In this document: positions 11,257 through 24,113 of the stretch, one piece after another | How positions within the stretch are numbered: position 1 is the first letter of the stretch | How the letters are laid out: every line of letters begins with the position of its first letter | Source of the DNA: Paramacrobiotus metropolitanus | Lineage: Eukaryota > Tardigrada > Eutardigrada > Parachela > Macrobiotidae | NCBI RefSeq assembly: GCF_019649055.1 | Contig: NW_026570257.1 | Span: 1,054,001-1,118,000, forward strand | Length of the DNA stretch: 64,000 nucleotides | Reading direction: 5' to 3' | Program-made: the position numbers and the translations under genes | The notes under the pieces: generated by a model | Databases searched by the model: none | Seen by the model: only the letters and a program-made list of their open reading frames with translations | What the model was told of the DNA's origin: nothing

Positions 11257-13018
11257 CCCGATTGGTGACTTTGCGTACACTATATGGTAGCCTTATCAAT
11301 GAGAATAAAGCACGGTGGAAAACGAAAAATGGTCTTGCAACCCAGCTCTTCCTTAGACGTGACTAGACTAATTGGATACTTGATTCAAGCAGCTCTAAAG
11401 AAGTTTATATATTATATGCTCGTTACTCCAGGCCGGAAGTGAGGTACGACCGTTAGAAAATGGTAATTGGAATTAGTAGCATTACACCCGCGCTTCAGCA
11501 GCGGCGGCCGCGTTTGTTTTTCCGTATCAATGTAATTATTTCGTTTGAAAAGGCGCAGTCGGATCTCCATTACCAGATTCACCGCACAGCATGAATCATT
11601 TCATTCATGAGAAAAGGCCTGCTGGCGCTTCTATTTCAGACCGTTTTCTCTTTTGATGGAAACACGGACGATTGCGTCACTTCCCCTAGGTCACTATAAA
11701 TAAGACCTACCGCAAAGCACTACACAATACAACGCACTGCAAAGTAGTATATTATACAGCTGGAACATTGGGCTTTTTATGCCTGAAAAGTAGAGCTGAC
11801 TTGTAACTAAAACCGCGGGATCCTCAAATGGCTGCTTTAATATCTACGTTAGCACTTATGACCGGACGCAGTGCTGGATTAAAAAAAAATAGATCCTTTC
11901 ATTCCGTAATGGCATTCTGCAACAATTCTTTAATTGGCAAGACATTCACAACAAAACACAGACACGGCAATACATACGGCTACCGTTTCCAGGATTTCAA
12001 GCAACAGATGAACTGATCCGGTGCGAATGATACAGGCCTCGTTCTGATCCTGCCGAAACTCTGAACGAACACTGTAGCGATCATACCACCAGTAGGAGAC
12101 TTAACTGCCTTCCATTCCTGTTTATTGGTTGCTGTGTTACTACATTTTACCTACCGCACCTCACGGTGAGAATCATCCTGCAATTAGTCTTGCTGTGGTT
12201 TGGTCAGAGTTTTGCTAATTATTTCGTACTGTCGTTATCCTGCTCCGCGCCTTCTGCATTGCTCGCCCACGTTTATGCCTTCTTTCTCATAGCCTGTTAT
12301 AGCCTTCTCATAGATCCTCATATGCTTTGCTTGCTGAATCTTGCTTTGCGTACTTGCTAATAAGCGTCTTGCCAGTGCCGTTGTGTTGCTTGACCGCAAT
12401 GGGATGATCGCGCAGCCCACTGCTGTCACATGTGTAAACTCACCACCGCCGACTGTGCACGTCTTTTTCACACTAACAACCGACAGATTGTGGTAAGGTT
12501 GATTAACCAACCCACTAGAACAACAGCCAAACCGGTAACGGTTATGGTTATGCATTAAAAAATTGTATCGTACACAGTATATCGTTAAATCTGCGCTCAA
12601 ATTTGGGTTTCAAAAATGCGTGATCGCACACCTGCTATTGCACTGTTTACATTAAGCCACTTCCCCAGGAATGATTTTCAGTTGAGGGCAGGTCGCCACA
12701 TTTCGAATGGCAATCTGCGTATAATTAGTTCTTCTATCATTCTGTATTTTGTCCAAAAAATGCGCGCAACCGACATATCTGTATATGTTATTTTTATTCG
12801 GCAATTTTTGTTAACGTTCAAATGTTACACCGACAACTGCCAATGAAAACAAAACTAAAAAGCCGCTCATAGGCTGCTAAGGTTCAGTTACTGAAATCGC
12901 AAAGTCTCTGAAGCAGTGTAACATAATACGGCAAAACCATGGAGCGATGTGCATTTAAATGCCTGTAATTATATAGCGTATTTTGTTTTCTGAGTAAAAG
13001 TAACAACAAACAAATCAA
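11257..13018. other. Intergenic region, no gene recognised
   Basis: Holds the putative promoter of GPCR copy 2 and the 3' flank of the dehydrogenase gene below. A TATAAAT at about 11695 precedes a short open frame with ATG at 11828, but nothing downstream supports a gene. Other open frames here lack family features. Confidence 0.45.
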
Positions 13019-14637
13019 TTACAGGCCTTGTGGATATCTACTACCGGTATCGAGCCGTATAACTTCACCGTTAATTAAGGGATTTTCAATGATTGCCTGC
13101 ACCAAGTGGGCGAACTCATCCGGATGTCCAGGCCGGCGCGGAAATAGTGCTATTTCCGTAGCACGTGCTAAGTACTGTTCTTTAAGCATCGGGGTTCGCA
13201 TCATACCTTATAAAAAAAATAATATCAATAAGAAGCAGTATATCAATAAGAAACAGTATAGCAGTGAATCAATAAGGAGTCATTATAATATAGGTTGATG
13301 ACCTTAATGATGATGATGAACTAATCGATATAAGCCATATCTACAAAATTCCTGCGTATGTAGTTCGGTACTTGCGATTCATATGCAGTGTATGCTTCGT
13401 TATATGCATTGTACTTAAAGGTCAGTATGCACGTACGGTGCATTGTACTTCAAGGTCAATATGCACGTACGGTGCACGAGCAAGTAAATTGTGTGAAAAT
13501 GAACATCGTAGCAGTTAAAATACATATTTTAAATACACATTGATATCACTAGTGTTCGCATTTACACTAATAGCATGTAAAGATGATTCTACAGAGTATC
13601 GTACTCGTTTAGTAGGTTAATTACTAAAGGAGTAGAATAGTTAGTGACCTAGAGACCGGCATTCCAAAAGTCCAGCGTACCGGGTGAAATGGTCGCCACG
13701 CGTATTCCCACGGGACTGAATTCTCTGGCATACCCAAGGGTCATCCCAATTATGGCTGCCTTACTTCCACCGTAGCCGACGACACCCGGTCCCGACTCCA
13801 GACCCAGCGAACTGGCGACATTAATAATGACTCCTCGGGCGCCATCGGTGTTGGGCTGATTGCGCGACATCAAACCGACTCCCAACCGAATCACGTTGAA
13901 TGTACCGATTGTATTAACCTACACGACACAGCGACACATTTTTGAAAGGTTTCTGACCATCTTCAACCATTTAATGCAATAATGCCTAATAATGTGTGAA
14001 TGGTATGGTCTGGGTGTGGCACAATAGAAATAAAGTTGTTGCAATAAGTTATTACGTATTTACGCATTTCACAACCTGAAGCATTTTAGCGAAGTCTGAC
14101 AGACTATGGGGTGTATCGGTGGTGAAATCATAAACTGGCTGCGTCAAACATATCCCTGTAAAAAAATCAGGCTGTAATAATCGTAGAAAACACACTACTT
14201 TCTCCATACTGCAATGGGCATACCGGCACAGTTCACGATGATATCGAGTCTTCCATATGTTTCGGCTACGTACGCAATGAGATTCTGAATATCCCCTTCT
14301 GAACTAACCTAGACAAAATCCCGATTCTGTATATAAATATTATGAAATGCGGTATAATAAACAGCCAATATGCACATAAAAAAATCATAACAATACTGTA
14401 ATTTCTGACTAAGATTAATTATTTCACACCAACATTAAAACCGGGTGATTCTTTTGAACTTACATCTGCCGGGTACAACACTATGGGGGCATCGGTAGCA
14501 ACTGCCCTTTCGGTGTAGGAAAAATCAACGGAGATCACCCGTACATCCCGCGCTGCCAGCAGATCCACACAGGCCTTTCCCAGACCGGAAGCTCCACCGG
14601 TAACAATGGCCACTGCACCAGTTAAAGTACCATTCAT
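13019..14637 (-). CDS. HSD17B10-like short-chain dehydrogenase, gene A
   Basis: Five exons (minus): 14637-14464, 14308-14224, 14155-14076, 13918-13681, 13206-13019. Phases agree at every junction. The start is ATG 14635-14637; the open frame upstream has only a TTG. The product is a classical SDR closest to mitochondrial 3-hydroxyacyl-CoA dehydrogenase type 2 (17-beta-HSD10). It has the NAD-binding TGGASGLG, an acidic residue after beta-2 (SVDFS), the NCAG motif, the catalytic Ser in NVASSLG, YGGSK, and the C-terminal PLINGEVIRLD typical of that enzyme. Expected role: NAD-dependent oxidation of hydroxyacyl-CoA or hydroxysteroid substrates. The last intron boundaries match genes B and C, and the 238-nt fourth exon is the same length in all three. 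The donor ending exon 3 (CAG|GTTGTG) is weak. Confidence 0.85.
13406..13473. repeat. 34-bp tandem duplication in an intron
   Basis: Two adjacent copies beginning GCATTGTACTT and ending GCACGTACGGT, with two differences. They lie in intron 4 of dehydrogenase gene A. Confidence 0.7.
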
Positions 14638-15454
14638 TTTCAGAATCCCGTGCAAGGAACTGCTTGGCCGAATTTAATATAAATTACAGCTACAACAAGC
14701 AACTCTTTGACCGAAGGTTGTTCGTCATTTCGGCCGCCCTTGCACCAAAACTAAAAATATTGGTCCGGTGTTATGCTGCTGTATGAGGAAAAATTAATTC
14801 AAACCGACTTGTTTTGAAACCGTCGAATATGACTGACGAAATGCGGAAAAACTGCTTTTAATTAATTCTCCTTTTGGCTAATAGGTGTAAGTAAAAAATT
14901 TTTATCGCATATTTAACTTGTTGCAAAAAGCCTGCTCAACGACCCAGCTCCGTCGGTGTCTGTACAATCCTGTATTTTACAAAAATACAGATCAACGTTT
15001 GGACACATCATGGGAGTGTACAGATAGAACGCTTGCCTACAGTCAGTATACACTTACAGAGTACAGTGGAAACTGGAAACATTAATCTCTGGTAAGGATC
15101 GGAAAAAACAATATTCTGAGATTTTCAGCGAAACTGGAATGGCCTGTCACCATCCATCATGTAGATAAAAATCTACATACTTTATTCCATTAACAACACA
15201 TTCGAACCTGCGGAATGTAATTGCCACGCCCACGAGTGCACGAGTGCACAACTAATACGACATAAAAACTGTGAAAAATAAACAGCCAAATGTAAGAATG
15301 AAAAGTTTTATTGTCCCGGTCTCTATTAATTTGCGGATATATTAAAAGTAGAGATATACCACGTAGAGAAAAGAAGCTCGAACATCTGGCGGACTGGAGA
15401 CGGTTATTTACAACCGAAAGCACATCTTTATAACATATCCCGTCAACGCTATTT
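14638..15454. other. Intergenic region
   Basis: No gene recognised. It contains the upstream region of dehydrogenase gene A and the 3' flank of the amidohydrolase. Confidence 0.5.
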
Positions 15455-16486
15455 CTAATTGCCGGTTAATCTAGGAAACAATTTCAAAGCGTTTTGCGCA
15501 TTAATAGCGTCAATTTCCGGTCGGTTTTTTTTCTTGATATATTCATTAAATCTTTGCGTTTCCGCTTCGACTGCATGAATTGGATGATAAGGAAAGTCAC
15601 TCCCAAACAATATTCGATCCGTTTTGGCAAACTGCGTTAACAAATCCAGCGTTAAATCGTACTTCGACGTGGCCGTATCATAGTACAGCATCTGCACATC
15701 CTTCGTAAATTCTTCCGGCGATTTATTAATCCTCTTGGCGTCGTACAACGAATTCTCCAGCCGTCCGGCAATATACGGCAGCGTTCCACCGGCATGCGAA
15801 ACAATCACACTGACCTTTGGAAAATCCCGCAGAACATTGGCCGCCACCATGTCAACGATGGTCCTGGTGGTCTCCTGGGGAAATCAATCGTGGAAATACT
15901 CAAATTCGCGGAGACCGGCGTCAGACTGCATCCGTACGTCGGGTGGATGAACACCGTTGCGTTGCGGTCATTCAGCGCCGCCCAGATCTCCCGAAAATCC
16001 GGGTGCCCGAGATATTTCGTCGCATTGCCGTAGCTGGAAAAAAGGTCACACCGTCCGCGTGGAGGGTGTCCAGGGCGTACGCAATCTCGGCTAGTGTCGC
16101 GTCTTTTAAGAATAAGGACGGTAGCGCCGCGAAGAATCCGTATTTCGAGGGGTTTTGGCTGCGGATGGATGCGCCGTACTCGTTAACCCGCCGGACCAGC
16201 TGGATAGCCTGGGCGTCCGGCATGGCGTCCGTGCCGGGGGAGGAGATGGAAAACATGGCCGTGGTGATGCTGTTGTTTTTACAGAATTCGTCATCGCTTT
16301 CGAGTGACCATTCCGGGGTTCCGAAGTTGCCGGTATCGCCGCCGTTGGCGACCAGCGCATCCCGGTAGAAGTCGGAAGATAGTGGTGATGGACGTCGATA
16401 CGTGCCGGTGTCTTCGGCATGGGAATGGGATATCCGTTGATCAAATTAATCAAAACTGTGGGAAATAATACAAGGGGAAAATGCAT
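15455..16486 (-). CDS. Secreted-type amidohydrolase (Amidohydro-rel family), frameshifted, possible HGT
   Basis: An intronless, visibly GC-rich gene of about 344 residues. It resembles the metal-dependent amidohydrolase/decarboxylase group (ACMSD, 6-methylsalicylate and resorcylate decarboxylase relatives) common in fungi and bacteria. The metal and active-site landmarks are all present: IDVHHH near the start, FIHPT in the middle, SHAGG, and GSDFPY near the end. An N-terminal hydrophobic segment after ATG 16484-16486 looks like a signal peptide, which the microbial enzymes usually lack. Three single-base losses break the frame: in CC at 16374-16375, in the run of six A (plus strand) at 16038-16043, and in GGGG at 15877-15880. 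All lie in homopolymers, so they may be assembly errors. Otherwise it is a young pseudogene. The substrate is unknown. Confidence 0.75.
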
Positions 16487-17995
16487 GCTAGTTTTGCGTT
16501 CAACTATGTATGCGAATGCGCTATGTACAAACATGCCGCAAGCGATTATGTATAATGCAAGTCATGGAAATTCAGTAATTAGTTTTTCACAGAACGCGTA
16601 CAATTATCTGTAAACATGCAATTAGCCTTTTAATTAGCTCTATAAAAGTTTTTAAATAAAAGACAATTACCCAGAAAAGTCGCTTACGGCTATAACATTT
16701 CGTTCTGATTCTTTACTATAGCATGTGCTCGTCTGGATTTTCGCGTTGAAGCTCGGTAAACTGCGCGATCAAAGAGCATTCTATACGTAGGAATTTACCT
16801 GCATTAAGTGTAGTGTTTTCCCAAATACCGCCGCACTGACGGTTTGTCTTAATAGTTTCCACGCGAGTAGCAGTATTGTAACGTAGGTACAACTACAAGT
16901 ACAGTAAACATGGATTCCATGGCATTGATAAGTGCATTAGAATTTAGTGGCCGCAGTAACAGTACACACGGACCACGGTCACGATTATTTTTAGTTAACT
17001 AATTATTATCATAACGATTTTATCGGCATAACGATCGTCGTTGCCACACTGTCACAGTCATTTTTCAAAACCGGGTATCGTAAGCATGAAAGCAGCTATA
17101 TCAAATAATTTCCAGGCTACCGTAGTCTGTATTGCTTGTATATGGATACACCTAAAAATTTACACGCAAATATTTTTCATTGCCATCGTAGCGTGCGTGG
17201 TGTCACTGGTGTGTACTGCGTAGTATTGAAGTTCGAGCGAATTTGAGTATATATTGTAGATATCTATAAATAGAATATATGTGACTGTAGGTACTGGTGA
17301 ATTTGTTGCGGCGGCGGCATTGCATAATAATTGTTTCATATGTACAAATATATTATGTACGTATGCGTCCGCTGATAGCGCTGCTTGTATTGCAATTTGC
17401 AGCTGTGTTTGCTTTCTTTGACTGCGTGTTAGGCCCATTAAACGTTATAAAGTACGAGTACGTACATTATAGCGTAGCGCACATGGTTGGCTAGAAGCGG
17501 CATGTGGTTACCAGGAGCCGGTTGACACTTTTGCGAAACGTGCAGGCCGTCGAGGTACCGCTCCACATTTCCGGTGGCATGCTTTCAAACTTTTCAAAAC
17601 GGCTTTATGTGCTGCGATTGCAGGCATAAGTGGAGCATGTTTGGTGTGCAAGTATCCGTATATGCATTTATAATCAAAGGAATCCATCAAAAGTCACTGC
17701 GGTTGCGGCGGCTGCACCGCTATCGAAAACAGATTAGAAAAGTCGCGCGACTTCTAAATGTAGTGCACAAAAGTACTTACCAGTACTGTTATGATATTCA
17801 TCTACAGATACTATAATCCACAAATAAAAACGGAATAATTTTAGAAGTTAAACCCGCTCTTGCTTTCGCACCGATCGGATAATCACTATGAAGATAAGTG
17901 AAGCTGATGCGCTACCGCTAATATACTACTTATATTCTCGGTCCTTTATGTATGGTGCAGATCGTACGAACAGTGGATTTTTTATTTAAGCTCAG
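16487..17995. other. Upstream region of dehydrogenase gene B
   Basis: No confident gene. The first coding exon of gene B must lie here. A candidate is ATG 17637 to 17651 (five codons, MFGVQ), with donor CAA|GTATCC in the correct phase. Other ATGs, such as 16910, do not splice in phase. Confidence 0.35.
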
Positions 17996-20900
17996 GTTGC
18001 ACTGGTTACCGGTGGTGCTTCCGGATTGGGTTTGGCATGCGTGGAACACTTTTGTAAGCTTGGCGTCAAAGTGATCGCAGTAGACCTTCCGGGAGATGGA
18101 AAAGCAACAGAACTGGCAAAATTTGGCGATGCGGTTCAGTTTATGCCTGCCGATGTGAGTTTTGAATTGAATCTATGCGGACTGCATTGTTATGTTTAGT
18201 ATTTTTTTACAAGTGATACCTAATAACCATACCCTAGGAAGATGCACCGAAACTGGTACTAACACGATGTAGCTTTTTAGGCAGTCTGAGTTTGCTGTTG
18301 TATCAACGTTATATATCAATAGATTCATATATCCTTACGTCCTTGTTTTTTGGAAATTATCTTCTAAATCAAGATTGATTTTTTTAATAAGGTGATAATT
18401 TTGTAAAATAGAGCATCGCGCAAACGTTCCTACCTTTATATTTAAAAAAATCTCAAGTTTTGGAGAAGGTCTAACAAAATTTTTAGAAGCTGTAGTACTT
18501 AAAGGTTGTTAGTACTTAAAGGTTGTTAGTTTTGGAAATTATCTACTAATTCGAGATTCCATTGGTGAAGCTTTTGATTATTTTATAAAACCCAGCATCT
18601 TCTAAAGCTTCCTATCTGCTGCTTCGAAAAAAATTTTGGTTTCCGGAACGTTTTCAAAAACCCTTTCAAACTTTCCGTACTTAGCGTTTAAAGTTCATAG
18701 AAATTTCCAGTAAATTCTACAAACGTCTCGAATGAGCAAATACAAGTTTCGCAACTTAGCAACCTAAACTATAGTTATTTGAAATTGACAATCCTATCAA
18801 ACTTATAATTTTTTTAAATTCTTGAAACCTTTAAGATGTTTTTAAATCTGTTTGAATACCTCAAAATAACTATAAATGTTTTGAAAGTCGGCTCCAAAGC
18901 TTTTACATTTCAAGAATTTCTAAATATTTCTAAATATTTCGACTCGGCCCCGCGCAGCGGGGCCGTTACCTCGAATTTTTTGAGCCTCCAAAGTTTCGAA
19001 ATTTAAAATTATCTAGAAATCTAAGTACCTCAATATCTCACGGTCTAAATTGTCTGATTTATATGTAATTTCTAAATATCTAAAAGCCAGCCCGCGGCCC
19101 GTTCACCGTATTCACTCACATAGCGGCTCTGTGATACTGGTATTGTAGCTTGGGTATTCACTAAGTCCTACGTTGCTCTGTAATACTGGCGGTAGCTTGG
19201 GTATTCACTAACCTCAAAATTTAATAAATATGTATTTATTTTATTTTTATAAATACTCCAGAGCTTGACTGAATGGCTGAAAATCTTACAATTAGCAGCT
19301 GAAGATGCAGCCTCCCAGGTCACCTTGGGCAACCGTTATTCTGCGCTAAAATATCGGTTGAATGGTTTTTGTGGGCATCGTGTAAATGATCCCACTCCAT
19401 TCATTTAATCGATAATAATTATTTAAACGGCCGTTTAAATAATTATTATCGGTCGTGCAAAAAAATTCAAGTTTTCAGTTCGTTAGATCGGCAATACAAA
19501 GTTACATTAGAGTGCGTGCGATGACAATCTGCCGCTCGTGACAAAATACAAAATGCGCCATTAATTTGATTTACGCCCATTTTTTCAATGGAATTTTCAA
19601 TATTAAAAACTATTAAAAACGTGAATAAGAACCGTGAAAAATGCAAACAAAAAGAAAAACTGCGGAGGCTTTCACAGTTTTTATACCACTGGTCGAATTT
19701 GACCGGAAAGCTTGAAAACTGTCCTCATTTCTACATGTTAAAATATTTTCGTAGCTGGCCTCGCTGGGGGTTTCATAATTGAAATATAGATATATTTCTC
19801 AAAATCATTTTTATTGCTGTACGATGTGTATTTTGTGTTTTTTTTAATTCTTCCATACCTCGAACACAACTGGTCGCGCGCTAGCGCGACCAATACTTGT
19901 ATTATCATTACGACTATATCAAAACACCAATCATCCGTGCATGTTCAACAGAATGCCGCAACAGCCGTTAAAATAGCAACAGATCATGAACAACAGCCGT
20001 TAAAACACTCAAATTTTTAAATAAATATAGTTGATTTATTACGAATGTTGATACGGAAACGAGGAATAAGGCTTATTATACTGTACATTATGGCTTATTA
20101 TACTGTACATACTTTGTTTCATCTACGTACACCGTAAAGTGCAAACTCGCAGCAAATTTTAATTTACATGAACAATAAAAATAAAGAAGTATATACATAT
20201 ATATTATTATATGTCAAATATAATAAAATTGTATATATTTGTTATATTTTCGCTGTTCTACATTACTAAAAACTGGTTTTCCGATTTAATTGGTTTTTCC
20301 CATCTGGATGTCCCAGATTTTTTTGTGGTTAATAGTTATGTTATAGATCTGGTTCCTTGGTAATGTTCTCATGCTGCAGGTTACCAGCGAACAAGATATT
20401 AGTCAAATTATCGACCATATTGAAAAGCAGTATGGACATCTGGACGTGTGCATTAATTCGGCTGGCATCCAGGTGCGGCAGCTGGCATACGATTTCCAGA
20501 AACAAAAGCCTCATGATCTCCAATTATGGACCAAAGTTTTAACGGTTCGTAGAAAAGCACAGTATACCACGACAGATACTCTTATGTTGTACGAAAATGA
20601 ACGCATTTCGTATCAATTCTTGCAACAGGTAAACACCATGGGAACATTCAATGTCCTGTGTTTAGCTGTGGGACTGATGGCCAAAAACACGCCCAACGAG
20701 GACGGTGAACGGGGCGTGGTTATCAATCTATCCAGCTCCCTGGGTTTCGAAGGATCCGCGGGATTTTCGGCCTATGCGGCAAGTAAGGCGGCCATCAACG
20801 GGATGACATTGCCGTTGGCCAGGGAATTCGGACCAATGGGCATCCGGGTGGTCGCCATTGCGCCAGGTACTTGCTTTCACATCTCGCCAAATATTTGTGC

Positions 20901-21432
20901 TGCAAAAGACAGTTTCAAAATGTAGATGTTGTATAAAGTTACAAAAGAAAAGCCTTTGCAACATAAAAAAATGTGGACTGTAAAATTCGTTTGATTTATA
21001 ACTTCTTCGATTGCGTATGTATTGTACACAAATTCATGCACACAAAATACGTATGCGTTTCATAAGCTAAAATAAATATACCAAATTACAAATATTTTCA
21101 CTTAAAAGTTAGAGAAGCAAACGATTCAAATTGCACAATTATAGTGCATACAACTTAACTGTTTTCGCGTAACAACCTAAGTTTAAAGCAAACTTGTAGA
21201 GTAATGTGTCTATGGTTTTCCTTATTTTACAGGATTAATGGAAACGCCAATGACCACAAATTTTCCACCGCAGTTGAAAGACGCACTGTTTGAGCGATTT
21301 ACCAATATTGCCGCTTTTCCCAAAAGAGCCGGTAGAGCGGAAGAGTTGGCCAGATTTGTCCAGTCTGTCGTCGAAACACCGATGATCAACGCCGAAGTAA
21401 TCCGTTTCGATGGCGGATCCCGTAATCCTTGA
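17996..21432 (+). CDS. HSD17B10-like short-chain dehydrogenase, gene B (first exon uncertain)
   Basis: Exons: 17996-18154, 20380-20544, 20629-20866, 21233-21432, all in phase. A short initiating exon must lie upstream; ATG 17637-17651 is a candidate only. The protein has TGGASGLG, the acidic residue after beta-2 (AVDLP), INSAG, the catalytic Ser in NLSSSLG, YAASK, and a C-terminal MINAEVIRFDGG. Exon lengths of 165, 238 and 200 nt equal those of gene C, and the intron sites are shared with both sister genes. Likely an NAD-dependent hydroxyacyl-CoA or steroid dehydrogenase; its localisation cannot be judged without exon 1. The 2.2-kb first intron shown here is unusually long and full of repeats. 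Confidence 0.82.
19127..19211. repeat. Two copies of a 36-38-bp block
   Basis: Blocks at 19127-19164 and 19176-19211 both run from CTCTGT through ATACTGG and GTAGCTTGGGTATTCACTAA, with small differences. Confidence 0.7.
19410..19451. repeat. 42-bp perfect palindrome
   Basis: Arms 19410-19430 and 19431-19451 are exact reverse complements meeting at CGG|CCG with no spacer. The arms are AT-rich, built of ATAATAATTATTTAAA. Possibly the core of a fold-back element. Confidence 0.85.
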
Positions 21433-21602
21433 TACTGCGTTCAAAGTTGCATGGCCATTTTAAATTTGGTTGGCAGACATGCTTCGTATATTATATTATA
21501 AAGATACAGTACTTTGCCTGAGCCGTGAGAAATAAGGCGAAGTAAAGTAAATGGCTTACAATCAGCTGCGGCGTGCACATATCTGTACAGAGTACAATCA
21601 TG

Positions 21603-24113
21603 TAAACGTGTCAGTCGCAAATTTCAGGACGGGAACATCTCGGGGGCGGTGCAGCAGTTGATCAGCCAGGAAACAGTACTGCCACCGTCCCCAGAGACCC
21701 TCGTTGCCCTGAACGAAAAACACCCTCCCAACCCCCCGATCACACACCCGCCCCCGGGAGCCGCACTTCAGTCAGCTCCTGAGATTACCTCCAAAGAGAT
21801 CGTCGACGCTATTAAAGCTTTCCCTAATGGATCTGCAGCAGGTCCCGATGGCCTGAGGCCACAATACCTGAAAGAGTTGGTCGGGATAAAAAACCGTGAA
21901 ACAGCAAGAAAGCTTGGTGCGTCGCTGGCCAGCGTAACGAACATCATGTTGAGGGAGAAGTGCCCTCGGAAATCAGGCCCATGCTCTACGGCGCTTGCCT
22001 TTTTGCCTTTAGGAAGAAAGACGGTGGAATTCGGCCTATCGCCGTCGGTCTAGCTCTACGCCGCATCATGTCCCGCATTGTGTCGTTCCGCTCACGCCAT
22101 TTATCAGACATTCTGCAACCAGTTCAGCTAGGTTTTGCGACCAAAGGAGGTGTTGAAGCAGCAGTCCATGGCGCCAGATCCTTCATTGAAGACGGTTTGA
22201 AATGCGACAGGCCCCAGGTATTCCTCAAATTAGACGTAAAAAATGCGTTTAATTCTCTCGACAGAAACTGCATCCTTGAATCCACTAAAGAATTTCTACC
22301 AGACTATTATCCATATATATGGCAGTGTTATGGCGCGCCGTCTGTGTTGATCCATGGTGCTAACCGTATATCGTCCCAGGCGGGTATCCAACAGGGCGAC
22401 CCCCTCGGCCCGCTACTGTATTGTCTGTCAACCTTTGGATCGTATAAACATCTTAAATCCGCTTTCCGTGAAAGCTTTCTGGATGATGACGCTCTGGGTG
22501 GAGAGCGGACGATGTCTTCGACGACTTGTGTACGCTGAAAGAAGACTTGGAAAACGTGGACTGGTACTAAACATTGCTAAATGTGAGCTAGTGGTGGTTG
22601 GGAAGCGAAGCAGACCGCAACTCGGTTACGGCTGCCTTTCTCCAGTCATTTCCTGACCTGAAGTGCCCGTCGTTGAAGGATTTGCAGTACCTTGGCGCAC
22701 CACTTCATGATGATGCCGTTACCGGGGCGCTCGTCAGTGCAACGGAGGTAGTCGCCCGAATGACTGAACGTCTGCTAATTGTACCAGCCCACCAGGCACT
22801 CTATCTACTGCGATGCAGTATGGGACCGGTAAGGCTGCTTTACAAACTGCGTACCGGTCGATGTTACTTGCAGGAACCCTTGCTGGCTGAATTTGACACC
22901 ATGATACGCGATAGCCTGTCCAAAATAACTAACACTGCTATCACCGACGTTATCTGGGCGCAGGCGTCACTTCCGATTTCAAGAGGCGGTTTGGGCATTA
23001 GGAGCATTGTAAAGCTAGCACTGCCGGCCTTTCTGGCCTCGGCTTATTCAATAGCTCCCTTAGCCTGCGCCATTACGAATTTCCAGCCGGAGACGTATTG
23101 CAGTGAAGCGACCACCAAATGGCAGCAGATGGCGAATCAAAGCGCGCCACCATCTGAAGTTCGGGGAGTGCAGAAAGCGTGGGACGAACCTATCATAAGG
23201 TCACAACTGAGACTGTTGGAGCGGGCTTTTGAAAACGATATCGCCAGTCAGGCGCGGATGCTGGCAGTCAGCACCAAAGAGGCGGGCGCATGGCTCCAAG
23301 CACTACCGGCAGCATCCTCGGGAACTTACTAAACGACTCCAGCCTAAGGACGGCTGCAGCGCTGCGCCTTGGTGCACCGGTATGCACACCACACCAGTGC
23401 ATTTGCGGTGACCAAGCGGATGAGCATGGATATCATGGTTCAAGTTGCAAGTTCAGTGCCGGACGGAAACCGACCCACGAAAGCCTCAAAGCGGTAATAA
23501 AGCGCGCCTTTGCATCGGCCGGAATCGAAACTGAGCTGGAACCTCCCGGAATCTCCCGTACAGATGGCAAACGACCAGACGGAGTGACAATTACCCCGTG
23601 GGAAAGAGGAAAGGCGCTGGCCTGGGATGTAACCTGCCGCAGCACCATGGCATTGTCATACATCGCAGCCACATCCACTCAAGCCGGAGCGGCAGCAGCG
23701 CTAGCCGAGCGGAGCAAGACCGAGAAATACCGCAACATCACCCAGGATTACTGGTTCAAGCCCTGGCTTTTGAGACCTACGGAACATTCGGACCAGAAAC
23801 CACCCAGCTACTGAACGTGCTAGGAAAGATGATCCAGCAGCAGTCAGGCGAACCGCGAGCACTAGAGTTTCTGCGTCAACGGATCAGCATCGAAATACAG
23901 CGGGGAAACACAGCATCTATAATGGGAACAGCACCACCGGCGGCGAATTTAGACGAAATATTCTCTGTCATCCGCCCGCCTGTGTTTGTAGATGTTGTGT
24001 AACTCGCTTGTGTTTTAGTTTCTCACGATTTACGTAAAAAGTGCGAAAAATTTTGTTGCTACTGACGCGAATAAAAAAAGATGCTGTTTAAAAAAAAAAA
24101 AAAAAAAAAAAAA
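21603..24113 (+). mobile_element. 5'-truncated R2-type non-LTR retrotransposon, decayed
   Basis: The coding remnant runs through at least four frame changes (open pieces roughly 21649-21960, 21960-22500, 22598-23330, 23300-23814). It shows a reverse transcriptase with AGPDGL, KLDVKNAFNSLD (box A), GIQQGDPLGP (box B) and FLDDDALGG (catalytic box). These are followed by a CxC...H...C knuckle (CICG to HGSSC) and a restriction-like endonuclease with KRPDGV and a later DVTC. That order defines the R2/R4/NeSL-type elements rather than the APE-type. A poly(A) tract ends at about 24113. A 7-bp duplication AATCATG (21596-21602 and 24112-24118) probably marks the target site. The upstream RT/DNA-binding region is missing. 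Confidence 0.85.

Larger units (their letters stand above)
18155..20379. other. Repeat-rich intron of dehydrogenase gene B
   Basis: AT-rich intron with several structures. There is an 18-bp direct duplication near 18494-18530, a perfect 9-bp GC hairpin at 18945-18965, two copies of a 36-38-bp block, and a 42-bp perfect palindrome. No transposase or other coding sequence was recognised. It may be made of old non-autonomous transposons. Confidence 0.5.

Noticed and set aside
11828-12016. ATG reading MAALISTLALMTGR, resembling MDSMALISALEFSGR at 16910
   Set aside because: The similarity is short, and neither frame reaches a donor that splices in phase into a dehydrogenase exon.
12235-12600. 121-codon minus-strand frame
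   Set aside because: No start context, no homology pattern, and overlapping frames on the other strand.
17364-17494. Signal-peptide-like frame starting MRPLIALLVLQF
   Set aside because: Ends after a few dozen codons with no cysteine pattern, splice site or relative; hydrophobic runs occur by chance in T-rich DNA.
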